Below, one piece after another: positions 52,325-61,720 of a DNA stretch of 64,000 nucleotides; the stretch's first letter is position 1, and every line of letters begins with the position of its first letter. The DNA lies in contig CACVKW010001130.1 of NCBI GenBank assembly GCA_902749685.1, forward strand, positions 85,771 to 149,770, read 5' to 3'. This stretch comes from Olavius sp. associated proteobacterium Delta 1. GTDB taxonomy: Bacteria > Desulfobacterota > Desulfobacteria > Desulfobacterales > JAFDCJ01. The position numbers and the translations under genes are program-made. Under the pieces are notes generated by a model that made no database searches, had not been told where the DNA came from, and saw only the letters and a program-made list of their open reading frames with translations.

Positions 52325-53395
52325 GTGCCGGGTACCCTTATACTTCTAGATAACTCACTGAATATAACTTCCACTGCAAATTCGGACGGTGTTTTGGATC
52401 GCACAACCAACCTCATCATAGTCGTTTTGCTAGCCGTTTTCCTGGTTGGCCTCGGGACCGCCGGGTATATGGTGATTGAGGATTGGACGATTTTGGATTC
52501 GCTTTACATGACCGTGATCACCTTATCCACCATCGGTTATGGTGAGGTCAATCCCGTCAGCCAACCCGGACGGATTTTTACACTGTTTCTCATCATATTG
52601 GGGGTTGGCTTTTTTCTCTATGTCATCGGTAACGTGGTACAATTCCTGGTGGAAGGACGTATCAGGCTTATATTGGGGAGGCATAAATTGGACAAGCAAA
52701 TAAGCCATTTAAATAATCATTATATTGTCTGCGGCTACGGCCGGATGGGACGGGCGTTTTGCAGATACCTCATTCAGAAGGGCCTTAAGTTTGTCGTGAT
52801 CGAGAAAAATGACGATCGCATCCCGATCATGAATACGGACCATGTCCTCTATATAGCGGGTGAAGCGACGATAGAGGAAAATCTGCTCACCGCCGGAATC
52901 AAACGCGCATCAAATCTAATCGCCACACTCGGTACGGATGCCGATAACGTCTTCCTGGTCCTGCTGGCCAAGGGGTTGAATCCGGAACTTTACGTTGTGG
53001 CCAGGGCCAGCCAAAACGCATCTAAAAAGCCTTTGGATACCGCGGGGGCGGACGTCGTTGTATCACCGTTTGATATCGGAGCCAGAAGAATGGCACATGC
53101 CATCCTGCGCCCGAATGTGATTCGCTTCCTCGAATTTGCTTTTGCAGACGAAAGCACGGACATTCATATTGAGGAAATTCCGGTGGCTGAATCTTCGAAG
53201 CTGGTCAATGTCACCTTACAGGAATCGGGCATACGCCAGAGCTATAATCTTATTATTCTATCCATTATCAAAAAAGATGGTGACATGCTGTTTAACCCTT
53301 CTGCCAGTACCACCATCGGAGCCGGCGAAAAGGTCATTGCAGTGGGTGGTTTTAATAGCTTGAGGAGACTGGAGGAAACCCTAAATCCCCGGTAG
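52325..53395 (+). CDS. potassium channel with TrkA/RCK domains
   Basis: A 356-residue protein starting at GTG 52325. A first membrane helix (~28-48), the pore segment with selectivity filter TLSTIGYGE, and a second helix (~80-100) form a two-helix channel subunit. The cytoplasmic RCK_N Rossmann domain has YIVCGYGRMGRAFCRYL and KFVVIEKNDD (nucleotide binding), and a RCK_C domain follows (~275-356). The channel should be tetrameric and gated by ligand or nucleotide. 140 bp before it are non-coding. Confidence 0.92.
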   Translation: MPGTLILLDNSLNITSTANSDGVLDRTTNLIIVVLLAVFLVGLGTAGYMVIEDWTILDSLYMTVITLSTIGYGEVNPVSQPGRIFTLFLIILGVGFFLYVIGNVVQFLVEGRIRLILGRHKLDKQISHLNNHYIVCGYGRMGRAFCRYLIQKGLKFVVIEKNDDRIPIMNTDHVLYIAGEATIEENLLTAGIKRASNLIATLGTDADNVFLVLLAKGLNPELYVVARASQNASKKPLDTAGADVVVSPFDIGARRMAHAILRPNVIRFLEFAFADESTDIHIEEIPVAESSKLVNVTLQESGIRQSYNLIILSIIKKDGDMLFNPSASTTIGAGEKVIAVGGFNSLRRLEETLNPR

Positions 53396-53456
53396 CGTTT
53401 TCTAAATCATATTCCCAGTGCCGGCGGTCAGATGCCATCGCCTGGAAGTGGGGTGC

Positions 53457-54341
53457 CTATCTTACATGTTTGAACCAGCCGGTGCTTTTGAACCACTTGT
53501 CGTACATTCGGTCAAAGCGCCCGTCTTTTTTGATTTCATCTAAAAAGTTGTTTAGAAATTTGAGAAAATCCGGATCATTTTTGCGAATCGCCCAGGCGAT
53601 CGGTTCAGTGGTAAAGGGCTTGTCCAGAAAAACCAGTTGATCCGCTTTGTGAAGGGCCATAAAAACAGCGTTGAACGGCAGGTCATAGACAAATGCATCG
53701 GCTTTGCCCTTTAATACCTGCATGGCTCCCTCCATTTCCGTATCAAAAGGCTTATAGGTACAATTGGGTATCATCTCCCGCACGGCCGCTTCACCGGTAG
53801 TGGCCGGTTTGGAAACCACGGTGTATTTTGGATCATTCAAGTCCTGGTACGATTTGACAAGCGCTTGATGTCGTTTATTAAGCAAGATGGTCTGTCCAAC
53901 CGTCATAAAGGGTTTGGCAAAATTTACCTGTTGCTTTCGCTTTTCGGTTACCGACATCCCGCCAAAAATAATGTCAAATCTTCCGAGATTGAGCGCCGGA
54001 ATGATGCTGGGCCACCGGGTATCAACAAAGATCGGTTTAACTCCCAGGGCCCTGGCCATAGCAATGCCCATGTCGATGTCGAAGCCGATGAAGGGCACCT
54101 GCCGACCTTTGCGGCGTACATCCCCATGCCGCAATTCCCTCTGGCGCAGACCGCCGCGCTTGTCGATCATTTCAAAGGGCAGGTAACCGGCTTCAATCCC
54201 GATCCGCAGTCTTCCTCTTTGTAAAATACCTTCAAGGGTCGAGTCTTGGGCCAGTTCGATATCAACACCCTGGACAGGTGAAACCTGGCAACCTAGGGCG
54301 ATGGCAAAAACCAAAAATATTTTGGCTGGTATTTTCAGCAT
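53457..54341 (-). CDS. family 3 extracellular solute-binding protein
   Basis: Start at 54341 with AGGAGG 7 bases upstream; a longer frame lacks such a site. The product has 294 residues. A signal peptide (IFLVFAIALGC with SPVQG) is followed by the amino-acid-binding-protein core: GRLRIGIEAGYLPFEMIDKR, GFDIDMGIAMARALGVKPI, GRFDIIFGGMSVTEKRKQQV and VYDLPFNAVFMA. It likely binds a polar amino acid or an opine. No permease or ATPase partner is nearby; it follows the NhaC gene by 34 bp. Confidence 0.88.
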   Translation of the reverse strand: MLKIPAKIFLVFAIALGCQVSPVQGVDIELAQDSTLEGILQRGRLRIGIEAGYLPFEMIDKRGGLRQRELRHGDVRRKGRQVPFIGFDIDMGIAMARALGVKPIFVDTRWPSIIPALNLGRFDIIFGGMSVTEKRKQQVNFAKPFMTVGQTILLNKRHQALVKSYQDLNDPKYTVVSKPATTGEAAVREMIPNCTYKPFDTEMEGAMQVLKGKADAFVYDLPFNAVFMALHKADQLVFLDKPFTTEPIAWAIRKNDPDFLKFLNNFLDEIKKDGRFDRMYDKWFKSTGWFKHVR

Positions 54342-54375
54342 AATAAAGCCTCCTGTGATAGCGATGGATTTATGT

Positions 54376-55824
54376 CTAAGAGCCACTGGAAGCCGTTTGT
54401 TCATGCTCTTCTGCCGTCACGGGCTTTTGGTCGGCTTCTTCATCGATCGGAGCGATGGTGATCCCGAACCAGCCGTAAGCCATGGTAACAATGGGCGATA
54501 TCCAGCAAAAAAAGTTCCACGGCAGATAGGCAATAGTGGGGACACCCAGAGTAGCTGTCTGATAGGCACCACCGGTGTTCCAGGGGACCAGATTCGCAGT
54601 CACGGTTGCGCTGTCTTCCACCACCCGGGACAGGTTTTTGGGGTGCAGCCCCCGGTCCTGAAACGATTGGGCGTACATCTTGCCGGTCATCACAATGGAC
54701 ATATACTGATCGCAAAGAATCAAATTGGCGGCAATCGCCGTGAGAACTGCGGCCGTAATCAAAGAACCGGTCGATTGGGCTTTTTTTAGAATGGTATTGA
54801 CCACCACCCTTAACTGATTGGTGCGCTCCATAATGCCCCCGAACATCATGGCGCAAAGTACGATCGAGATGGTATACAGCATTGATTCGAAGCCGCCTTT
54901 GGTAAGAAGATTGTCAACAGCTGCCACGCCGCTATTGCTGGTGTAGCCGGCAAAAGAGGCCGAGAGAATGTCGCCAAAATTATTGCCCTGGAAGATAACC
55001 CCCAGCACGGCAGCAGCCAGGATTCCCATGGCAATGCCGGGAATAGCAGGAATCTTCCTGTATGCCAAAAACATGATTACGACAGCTGGAAGCAGCAGCA
55101 GAGGATTGATACTGAATTGAGCGTCGATTCCATTTAGAATTTGATTGATGCTCGCCGTATCGGATTGGCCGCCGCCGTAAATGAAACTCAATACGGATTC
55201 TATCACCAGCGTCAGCCCATAACTAACTCCGGTCGTATAGGCCATGTGTTTTATATGGGTGTAGAGGTCGGTACCCACCATCGCCGGAGCCAGGTTGGTG
55301 GTATCTGACAGCGGTGACATTTTGTCACCGAAATAAGCCCCTGAAAGCACCGCACCGGCAACAACCGGCAAGGGAAATCCCAATCCGGCTCCGATTCCGA
55401 TGAGGGCAATACCGATGGTGCCGGTTGTACCCCAAGAAGTCCCCGTGGCCAGTGATGCGATCGAACAAATGATAACCGCGGCCGGCAAAAAGATTTTGGG
55501 ATGCAGAATTTTAAGCCCGTAATACAAAAGGGTCGGAACCACGCCGCTTAGTATCCACACGCCAATAAGGATTCCGATAATCGCCAGAATCACGATTGCC
55601 TGTAATGAATTGGCGATACCATCCAGCATCCCGCCTTCAATCTCTTTCCATTCGTATCCGGCCCTCATCCCCATCAAGGCGGCCACGAGCACACCGATAA
55701 GTATCGGAATTTGGGCATCGGCTTCGTATTTAACAATCGCTAAGCTAATTGGAACAATAAGGGCCAAGATTGATATTATTGCCTCCCAGACGTAAGGGTC
55801 ACGTTTTTCACGTTTTTTAAACAT
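54376..55824 (-). CDS. nhaC: NhaC-family Na+/H+ antiporter
   Basis: A 482-residue protein with 11-12 hydrophobic helices. NhaC-type landmarks: SLATGTSWGTTGTIGIALIG (helix-turn region), GAYFGDKMSPLSDTTNLAPA and the late LVPWNTGGAYQTATLGV. It exchanges sodium for protons, or amino acids in related members, across the inner membrane. It lies 33 bp after the UspA gene and may share its transcript. Confidence 0.92.
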   Translation of the reverse strand: MFKKREKRDPYVWEAIISILALIVPISLAIVKYEADAQIPILIGVLVAALMGMRAGYEWKEIEGGMLDGIANSLQAIVILAIIGILIGVWILSGVVPTLLYYGLKILHPKIFLPAAVIICSIASLATGTSWGTTGTIGIALIGIGAGLGFPLPVVAGAVLSGAYFGDKMSPLSDTTNLAPAMVGTDLYTHIKHMAYTTGVSYGLTLVIESVLSFIYGGGQSDTASINQILNGIDAQFSINPLLLLPAVVIMFLAYRKIPAIPGIAMGILAAAVLGVIFQGNNFGDILSASFAGYTSNSGVAAVDNLLTKGGFESMLYTISIVLCAMMFGGIMERTNQLRVVVNTILKKAQSTGSLITAAVLTAIAANLILCDQYMSIVMTGKMYAQSFQDRGLHPKNLSRVVEDSATVTANLVPWNTGGAYQTATLGVPTIAYLPWNFFCWISPIVTMAYGWFGITIAPIDEEADQKPVTAEEHEQTASSGS

Positions 55825-55857
55825 AACTTTTATTTTCCCTTCCTCTTTTAGGAGTTA

Positions 55858-56337
55858 TCATTGCGGCGCCGGTTGGACATGTTTAACGAGCATAACCGGT
55901 ATGGTGGACAACTCGGCGACCTTTTCGGCCACCTTACCGAAGACAAACCGATCAGCAAATTTTTTGCGGTAGGTTCCCATGATAATCAAGTCGATACTTT
56001 CAGATTCGGCATAGCGCAATATTTCCTCATAGATATTGCCGGAAGCAACCGTTGTTACAATTTTGGGAAATTTATCAAAATACTTTTTTTTAAATTCCAA
56101 AAGCCGTTCTTTAGCCCCGGATGTAATTTCTTTTTCCAAATTGTTAACCAGTTTTTTAAAACGGGTCTCAGAATCCTCAACCACATAAACATCTATGTAA
56201 TGGTTAAATTCGCGGGCCACATGCAATAGATGAATCTCGGCATCGAACTTGCGGGCCATTGTGCCAACATAGGGAGCCACCTTGGGAGACAGTTTCGACA
56301 GGTGAACCGGGAATAGGATTTTTTTAAAGTCGACCAT
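55858..56337 (-). CDS. universal stress protein (UspA family)
   Basis: A 159-residue protein with the UspA fold: DFKKILFPVHLSKLSPKVAP at the start, IDLIIMGTYRKKFADRFVFG in the nucleotide-loop region (G-x2-x9-G pattern relaxed), and a closing strand IPVMLVKHV. Encoded just upstream of NhaC, a common pairing of Usp proteins with transporters. Confidence 0.88.
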   Translation of the reverse strand: MVDFKKILFPVHLSKLSPKVAPYVGTMARKFDAEIHLLHVAREFNHYIDVYVVEDSETRFKKLVNNLEKEITSGAKERLLEFKKKYFDKFPKIVTTVASGNIYEEILRYAESESIDLIIMGTYRKKFADRFVFGKVAEKVAELSTIPVMLVKHVQPAPQ

Positions 56338-56624
56338 AGCTCGCCTCCTTTTTTGGGGGGGAACAGAAACAGAACGGAGAAAAATTAGTTTTTTGGAAGC
56401 TGATTATGAAACTTTTAAAATTATGTGTCCAATAACGCGTCGGTTCAGCATATGGAAAGTTAAATTCGCGGGAGTAATATTTTATTCATTATCGAAGGCG
56501 TTTTTGGATGTCAAGATGGAATTTAAAAGATAAAAGATAAGGTATTGCTTTTTCAGAGCGTATCAAAGGAAAATGCTGAATTGTGCATCCGAATCGGCTG
56601 CGGCCCCACATATAGAAACATCAA

Positions 56625-57200
56625 TTAAACGGCACCAATGCCCAACCTGGTGACGTAAGTGGGCTTTGTTGTCAATATCGATTTTTTGAGCTGGCGTTGA
56701 ATATTTAGACAATTTCGGTCCGCCTTGGCGGATTTGCCCGAAGCCTCGAATGTTTTCGTTGATCTTCCATCCTTACTTTGATGGATGGCTTTTGACACGC
56801 CATCTGATGAATCATCGGCTGCAATATAGGTCATGCGCTCTTGAGAAAAAGACGCTCGGATGATCCTCCTACGGCGGACAAGTTCCACGCGCCAGATTTT
56901 CTCCGCCTGCGGCGGACTTCATTGTGCGGACAAATGGCTTTACGCCAGCAAATATTCGTGTCCACAATCTTCGCATTTAACGCGCGCAAAACCGAAATGT
57001 AAATCCCCGCAATCCAAATAGCGCCGGATGACATCGGTCACATACGGCCGCCAAAAGCCCAAGCGGCTCTGGTAACGGTCATCCCGGACGGTTTCCAACT
57101 GTTCAAAATGATCTTCGACGCAGCGGTAATAAGCGCTTGCTTTGGGATTGCGCGGTTGATAAACATCAAAATCAATTTCTGCAGGGCAGGCATTTAACAT
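56625..57200 (-). pseudogene. remnant of an IS91-like transposase
   Basis: From the ATG at 57200 (MLNACPAEIDFDVYQPRN) the protein has the N-terminal zinc-binding part (RRYLDCGDLHFGFARVKCED CGHEYLLA) and stops at 56940, where the next zinc motif should begin. Farther down, another frame (RMTYIAADDSSDGVSKAIHQ then SKDGRSTKTFEA) matches a later part of such transposases. Two CGG-rich palindromes (near 56718-56735 and 56902-56918) interrupt the remnant. Nothing else is recognised in 56338-57568 apart from a terminator at 57379. Confidence 0.7.
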
Positions 57201-57378
57201 ATAGATCAATCCAACACGGTAAAATGCTGAAACCCTACAAGGTAAAAATGTAAGTGGTAATGTAAAATAATGTGTATTATAGTTAACAATAAAAACCGAC
57301 ACCGGCAAAGGGATTGCCTGGCCTTACAACATTACTTCAATTTGAGCCATCGGCTCCCCCTGGGATCACCAGCTAAAT

Positions 57379-57408
57379 CAAAGAGTCGCGATTGTGTGGC
57401 TCTTTTTT
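57379..57408 (+). terminator. Rho-independent terminator-like hairpin
   Basis: AAAGAG and CTCTTT form a 6-bp stem around about 17 bases, followed by a run of T. It lies between the IS remnant and the MazE-like gene on the plus strand, with no obvious gene to terminate, so it may be a leftover. Confidence 0.45.
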
Positions 57409-57616
57409 ATAGGGGTTTGGAGGTTCCTTTTATCTAGCGGGTTGACGGAGTTTCGTGGCGGAAGGCTAAATTGAATAACCCAGGAATCATCAAAAATTTA
57501 AGGGAATATAGATGAACGACAATTACAATTGAGGCTTTTCTATTCTAACTTGAATTTCAAACAATCATGTGTTAAATATGATTAGTCGTATAAAATATGA
57601 TATCGAGGTGATGGAT

Positions 57617-57868
57617 ATGACAATCGCAACGGTTGGCAAACGCTACCAGGTCGTTATCCCCCTGAAGGAGAGAAAAAAGCTCAACATAAGGCCCAACTCG
57701 AAGGTTGAGGTAACCACTGAGGACGATAAATTGGTAATTTATCCAATATCGCCAGCGGGTTTCAGAGGGATTGGCCGGGATCTATCGGATGGGATAGATG
57801 CCACCGACTATGTTAAAAAACTACGCCGTGAGTGGGAAGAAAGATCTGATGCACTCCAAAGATCTTGA
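57617..57868 (+). CDS. AbrB/MazE-type antitoxin
   Basis: Start at the second of two ATGs (57611, 57617), with GAGGTG 7-9 bases before it. About 83 residues. The swapped-hairpin DNA-binding domain is clear: TIATVGKRYQVVIPLKERKK then LNIRPNSKVEVTTEDDKLVI. The acidic tail (DGIDATDYVKKLRREWEE) should contact the PIN toxin. It overlaps the toxin gene by 20 bp. Confidence 0.85.
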   Translation: MTIATVGKRYQVVIPLKERKKLNIRPNSKVEVTTEDDKLVIYPISPAGFRGIGRDLSDGIDATDYVKKLRREWEERSDALQRS

Positions 57869-58292
57869 TGGCAGACAAGGGGTTGTAATTGACACAATGG
57901 TCTTTATCTATCTATTTGAAGACCACCCAACTTTTGGCGATTTATGTGAAAATTTGTTCAATCAGATCAAAGGCGGCCTTTTTTCCGCAATCGTCACCCC
58001 TATTACGGCTGCTGAAGTGTTGGTCAAACCTCTGAAGATGGGCCAAATGCCAATTGCGGACAACTATCGCAACGCGATTCGAAATATGCCTAACATATCC
58101 AATATCAATTTCGACGAAGAGATTGGTTTCATGGCCGGATCACTGAGAGCCAAATATGGTTTGCCTTTGCCGGACATGTTCCAGGTAGCAGCTGCATTAA
58201 CCCAACCGGCAAATGCAATTATCACAAATGACCGGGAGATTCAACGTGTTCGAGAAACCGATGTGTTCTTTTTAAACGATTTGGCTACCTGA
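57849..58292 (+). CDS. PIN-domain toxin
   Basis: Start at 57849 (MHSKDLDGRQGVVIDTMVFI), overlapping the antitoxin end; the frame itself extends further up. 147 residues. PIN acidic residues are in VIDTMVF, TAAEVLV, LPDMFQVAAA and ITNDREI. It should be an endoribonuclease controlled by the upstream AbrB-type protein. Confidence 0.85.
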   Translation: MHSKDLDGRQGVVIDTMVFIYLFEDHPTFGDLCENLFNQIKGGLFSAIVTPITAAEVLVKPLKMGQMPIADNYRNAIRNMPNISNINFDEEIGFMAGSLRAKYGLPLPDMFQVAAALTQPANAIITNDREIQRVRETDVFFLNDLAT

Positions 58293-58418
58293 TAGCCAAT
58301 TGTGATAAGTTCGATCGTTTCTTAAGAATAGGGACAGGTTAATTATACTTTCATCGGATCAAAGGAGCTTGTATCCATCAACTATCAGCGGTTTAAAAAT
58401 CTATTCGAATCAAAGCAC

Positions 58419-58447
58419 GAAAAAAAGCCCAAACCGATCAAGGGCTT
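58419..58447 (-). terminator. Rho-independent terminator, minus strand
   Basis: In the minus direction AAGCCC (58447-58442) and GGGCTT (58430-58425) form a 6-bp stem followed by a run of seven T (opposite the A-run at 58420-58426). It lies about 370 bp after the DUF4143 ATPase gene, the nearest minus-strand gene. Confidence 0.55.
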
Positions 58448-58493
58448 GGATGGAATTTATTCGTTAAAGAGACTATCGGAGGCAATCTAAAAT

Positions 58494-58512
58494 ACCGATC
58501 GTATCGATCGGT
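58494..58512. other. perfect palindrome
   Basis: ACCGATCG-TAT-CGATCGGT: 8-base arms with a 3-base centre. It could be a protein-binding site or part of the surrounding element. Confidence 0.5.
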
Positions 58513-58817
58513 TCAAAATTTCCTGCCATAATTTATTGATGCTTAATTTTATTTCTCCAACGGGGAGTTATGCCATTTAAACTGTAATCCGGCATTTCAA
58601 TAACGAATTTCTGCCTGCTAATCTATATCAATACCAGATTCGGAGTCTTAAAAGTTCTTGCATTGCATAATTAAGAAATAAGTGCCTGTCCCTTTTTTCA
58701 CTGTTGGTTGGGCCCCGGCAAATAAAAAGACTCAAACCCTTCGGGCAAAACACCTATCTGATCTTCGAATTGCTTGGTTTCAAATTACTATGAATTGTTT
58801 GTTGGCCTTAAAATTTA

Positions 58818-60155
58818 TCAAGCGCCACTTTTAATTAGACTGAAAAGCTGCGATACTGCGTAAAGGGGCAGATTGTAGATTTTTCCGTCCTTTTTCAAAT
58901 TCAATAAGTTTGTCCGTGCCAGCGAGGATGGATTGAACTGCAAATCATAGGACTTCAAACTTTTGCTTTTAGGGTTAATTCCAGCTTTAACCTCCAACGG
59001 GAAAATTCGTCCTTCGAATTCACAAAGAAAGTCAAGCTCGGCCTTTCCGCCTTTACTTCGCCAGTAGTAAAGCGGCTGATGGAAATGTGAAACTATTTGC
59101 TGAGCAATATAGTTCTCCACAAATGCTCCCTCATATTCATTGAAAAGCCGCTTGCCATGCACCAACAGCGCAACAGGTGATCGAGCCATAGCCCCCAACA
59201 ATCCAACATCCAGGGCATACACTTTAAATATACTGGTATCCGCATAGTGTTTTAGAGGATGTTTAGCGGTACTAATCGCATTTGCCCGATGGATAAGACC
59301 GGCATCTTCAAGCCATGTCAATGCATTTTCATAGGCCCTTGCCCGCGCGCCTTTTTTGACCGCGGAAAAGACGAATTTTTTATTTTCTCTTGCCAGATGT
59401 CCCGGTATGGAATCCCAGATTCGTGTGAGCTTGGGTATGTCGGTTGTCGGAGCATGCTTGGCAAAATCGAGAACATAAGATTTGATAATTTCTTCCTGAA
59501 TTTCTCTGACTGCCTGCCCTTTGCCTTCCGCAGAAAAGTACTCGACGGCCTCCGGCATACCGCCAACAAAATAATAACGTCGAAGCAGATCTATTAAATG
59601 GGAATGAAAGGCTTCAGCCAGCGGAACTGGTTCAGCGATAGTTTCTATCAGTTTGCGGTATCTGGATTCCCCCATGGCATCGAGAAATTCCAGGAAGGTC
59701 AATGGATAAAGGCTAAAAAAATTCACTTTCCCAACCGGAAAGGATCCGGGACCGGACAGTTTCACACCTAGCAGAGAGCCAGCCGCTGCAATGTGGATAT
59801 CGTTTTTTTGTTCAGCAAAATACTTTAAAGAATTCAAAGCACGATTTGAGACCTGGATTTCGTCGAAGATTACCAGATCGCTCCCCGGGCGGATCTCCAA
59901 ATTCTTATAAAGGGAGAGCTCTGCCAAAATTATATCCGGATTCAGGTTGCGCTGAAAAAAGCCTTCGAGATCGGCATCTTCTTCAAAGTTGCAATATACG
60001 GTGTTTTCGTAATCAGCGCGACCGAATTTTTTTAAAATGTAAGTCTTCCCTGTTTGGCGAGCACCCTGTAAAAGAAGCGGCTTCCGCCTTGAGGATGATT
60101 TCCATTCCAATAGTTTAGTATATATGTCTCTTTTCATGATATGGTATTTTGCCAC
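58818..60155 (-). CDS. AAA-family ATPase with DUF4143 domain
   Basis: A 445-residue protein; the start is GTG 60155 or ATG 60137 (MKRDIYTKLLEWKSSSRR), neither with a clear ribosome site. Walker A is LLQGARQTGKTYIL (~30-40) and Walker B DLVIFDEIQVS, then AAAGSLLGVKL. The C-terminal half is the DUF4143 nuclease-like fold (WRSKGGKAELDFLCEFEGRI then FPLEVKAG), the D-x14-ExK-type arrangement. The family is widespread, variable and often in accessory DNA; the role is unknown, possibly defence-related or toxin-like. Confidence 0.9.
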   Translation of the reverse strand: MAKYHIMKRDIYTKLLEWKSSSRRKPLLLQGARQTGKTYILKKFGRADYENTVYCNFEEDADLEGFFQRNLNPDIILAELSLYKNLEIRPGSDLVIFDEIQVSNRALNSLKYFAEQKNDIHIAAAGSLLGVKLSGPGSFPVGKVNFFSLYPLTFLEFLDAMGESRYRKLIETIAEPVPLAEAFHSHLIDLLRRYYFVGGMPEAVEYFSAEGKGQAVREIQEEIIKSYVLDFAKHAPTTDIPKLTRIWDSIPGHLARENKKFVFSAVKKGARARAYENALTWLEDAGLIHRANAISTAKHPLKHYADTSIFKVYALDVGLLGAMARSPVALLVHGKRLFNEYEGAFVENYIAQQIVSHFHQPLYYWRSKGGKAELDFLCEFEGRIFPLEVKAGINPKSKSLKSYDLQFNPSSLARTNLLNLKKDGKIYNLPLYAVSQLFSLIKSGA

Positions 60156-60385
60156 ATTTAGGGTTCGAGGTCAAGATTTTCAGGAAAGATATGTGATAAT
60201 TGTCACGAAATTCGGACGATAAATATGATTATTTGCACAAAATTCGTCCCAAAAAGCTCATTGTAAGTCATGCTGAATTTTTATTTAAACTGGCTGCTCC
60301 GGTCCAGGTTGAGGTTGTACCTCGCAAAAATCGGTCAACATTGAAATTATTGACTTTTTAGTATAGACCTGCCAACGCTTCATCC

Positions 60386-61425
60386 ATGATGAAGATGACG
60401 CTGAACTTGCTCTTTAACATTCTTTTCGGATTCAAAAAGACTTTTGATATCGTTTTGGAGAACCTTGCGCTTCGCCAGCAGCTGGCCACTATGAAACGGT
60501 CTGCCAAACGACCGCAACTTCGTGCCAGTGATCGTCTTTTCTGGATTATCCTTTCCCGTTTCTTGAGCAACTGGCGACAGGTTTTGATCGTTGTCAAACC
60601 AGAGACCGTGGTGCGTTGGCATAAAAAGGGTTTCAAGCTGTTTTGGAGATTTAAGTCCCGACGCAAAGGTCCCGGCCGACCTCCGATCAGTTCTGAGATC
60701 CGAGATCTTGTTCGCAGGATAGCGAAGGCCAACCCGCTTTGGGGTGCGCCCAGGATTCACGGAGAACTGCTAAAACTGGGAATTGAGACTCCGAACGAAC
60801 GGTGTCCAATCTGATGCCTCGTCGGAAGCCCAAGCCGCCGTCCCAAACATGGCGAACATTCTTGAAAAACCATATGATGAACATGGTTTCAATCGATTTT
60901 TTCACGGTTCCAACAGCGAAATTTCGGATCCTGTTTGTACTGGTGATCCTCAGCCATAGCCGTCGACGTGTCGTCCATTTCAATGTGACAGCTCATCCCA
61001 CGGCCAACTGGACAGCTCAACAGATTATTGAGGCATTTCCCTGGGACACGGCGCCAAAATATTTATTGAGAGATCGGGACGGGATTTACGGAACGATTTT
61101 CCGTCAACGCTTAGAAAACATGGGCATAAAAGAGGTGATTACGGCACCTCAGTCGCCATGGCAAAATCCGTTCGTTGAAAAGTTAATCGGCTCAATACGC
61201 AGAGACTGTCTTGATCATGTGATCGTACTGAACGAAAGCCACCTGAGCCGGATTTTATCATCTTATTTCGATTATTATCATTACGATAGAACCCATTATG
61301 GACTCGCCAAAGACACTCCCGATGAGCGCCCGGCCCAGCCCCGGCCGAGCATGGGCGCCAAGGTGATCGAGTTGCCCCTGGTCGGCGGATTGCATCACCG
61401 ATACGAATGGAAAGAAGCAGCATAG
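60386..61425 (+). pseudogene. frameshifted rve-type transposase (insertion sequence)
   Basis: The first frame (60386-60814) encodes a helix-turn-helix part (LRQQLATMKRSAKRPQLRAS, then KPETVVRWHKKGFKLFWR and NPLWGAPRIHGELLKLGIE) and then stops. The next frame (from ~60790 to 61425) continues SNLMPRRKPKPPSQTWRTFL with the DDE residues: D in SIDFFTV, D in LLRDRDGIYG, E in NPFVEKLIGSIRRDC. One base deleted near 60788 explains the break. The reading order HTH then integrase core resembles IS3/IS481-type elements. No clear terminal inverted repeats found in 60156-60385 or 61426-61720. Confidence 0.8.
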
Positions 61426-61720
61426 AGAAAAGCTTCTTTGTTCACTATCCGATCCCTGGCAATGACCCGTTTTTAGCTCATTCTTAGTATCAATCTTGAC
61501 ATGGCTAATACCCAGGTTTATTGATAACAAAGTCTTCCTGAAAGCCTCGGATAAACAGAAATCGCAACCGGCTTTAAGACAGGTGCATTAAATATGTTGT
61601 CTGAAAGACGCGGCTATTTGACATAAATGCTGCGGATTTAATTTATGCGTGCCTCACCCTGTATTTTGCCGCTCTCAGCGATGGCGAATATTTCCACCAA
61701 CTAAGGTAGAAAAGATAATG

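Larger units (their letters stand above)
58331..58692. repeat. inverted GGGACAGG ends around a non-coding 360-bp segment
   Basis: AGGGACAGG at 58330-58338 faces CCTGTCCCT at 58685-58693, each flanked by AT-rich sequence. In between there is no gene. The segment holds a terminator-like hairpin (58419-58447) and a perfect palindrome (58494-58512). The layout resembles the ends of a small transposable element or a REP-associated structure after loss of its gene. It accounts for most of the 525-bp gap 58293-58817. Confidence 0.5.

Noticed and set aside
56640..56888. Independent small gene on the minus strand
   Set aside because: Its peptide (YIAADDSSDGVSKAI) fits the later part of an IS91-like transposase, so it is treated as part of that remnant.
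57330..57375. tRNA or tmRNA 3' end-like sequence ending in ATCACCA before a hairpin
   Set aside because: No matching acceptor strand, T-arm or D-arm could be folded from the upstream sequence; the CACCA match alone is weak.
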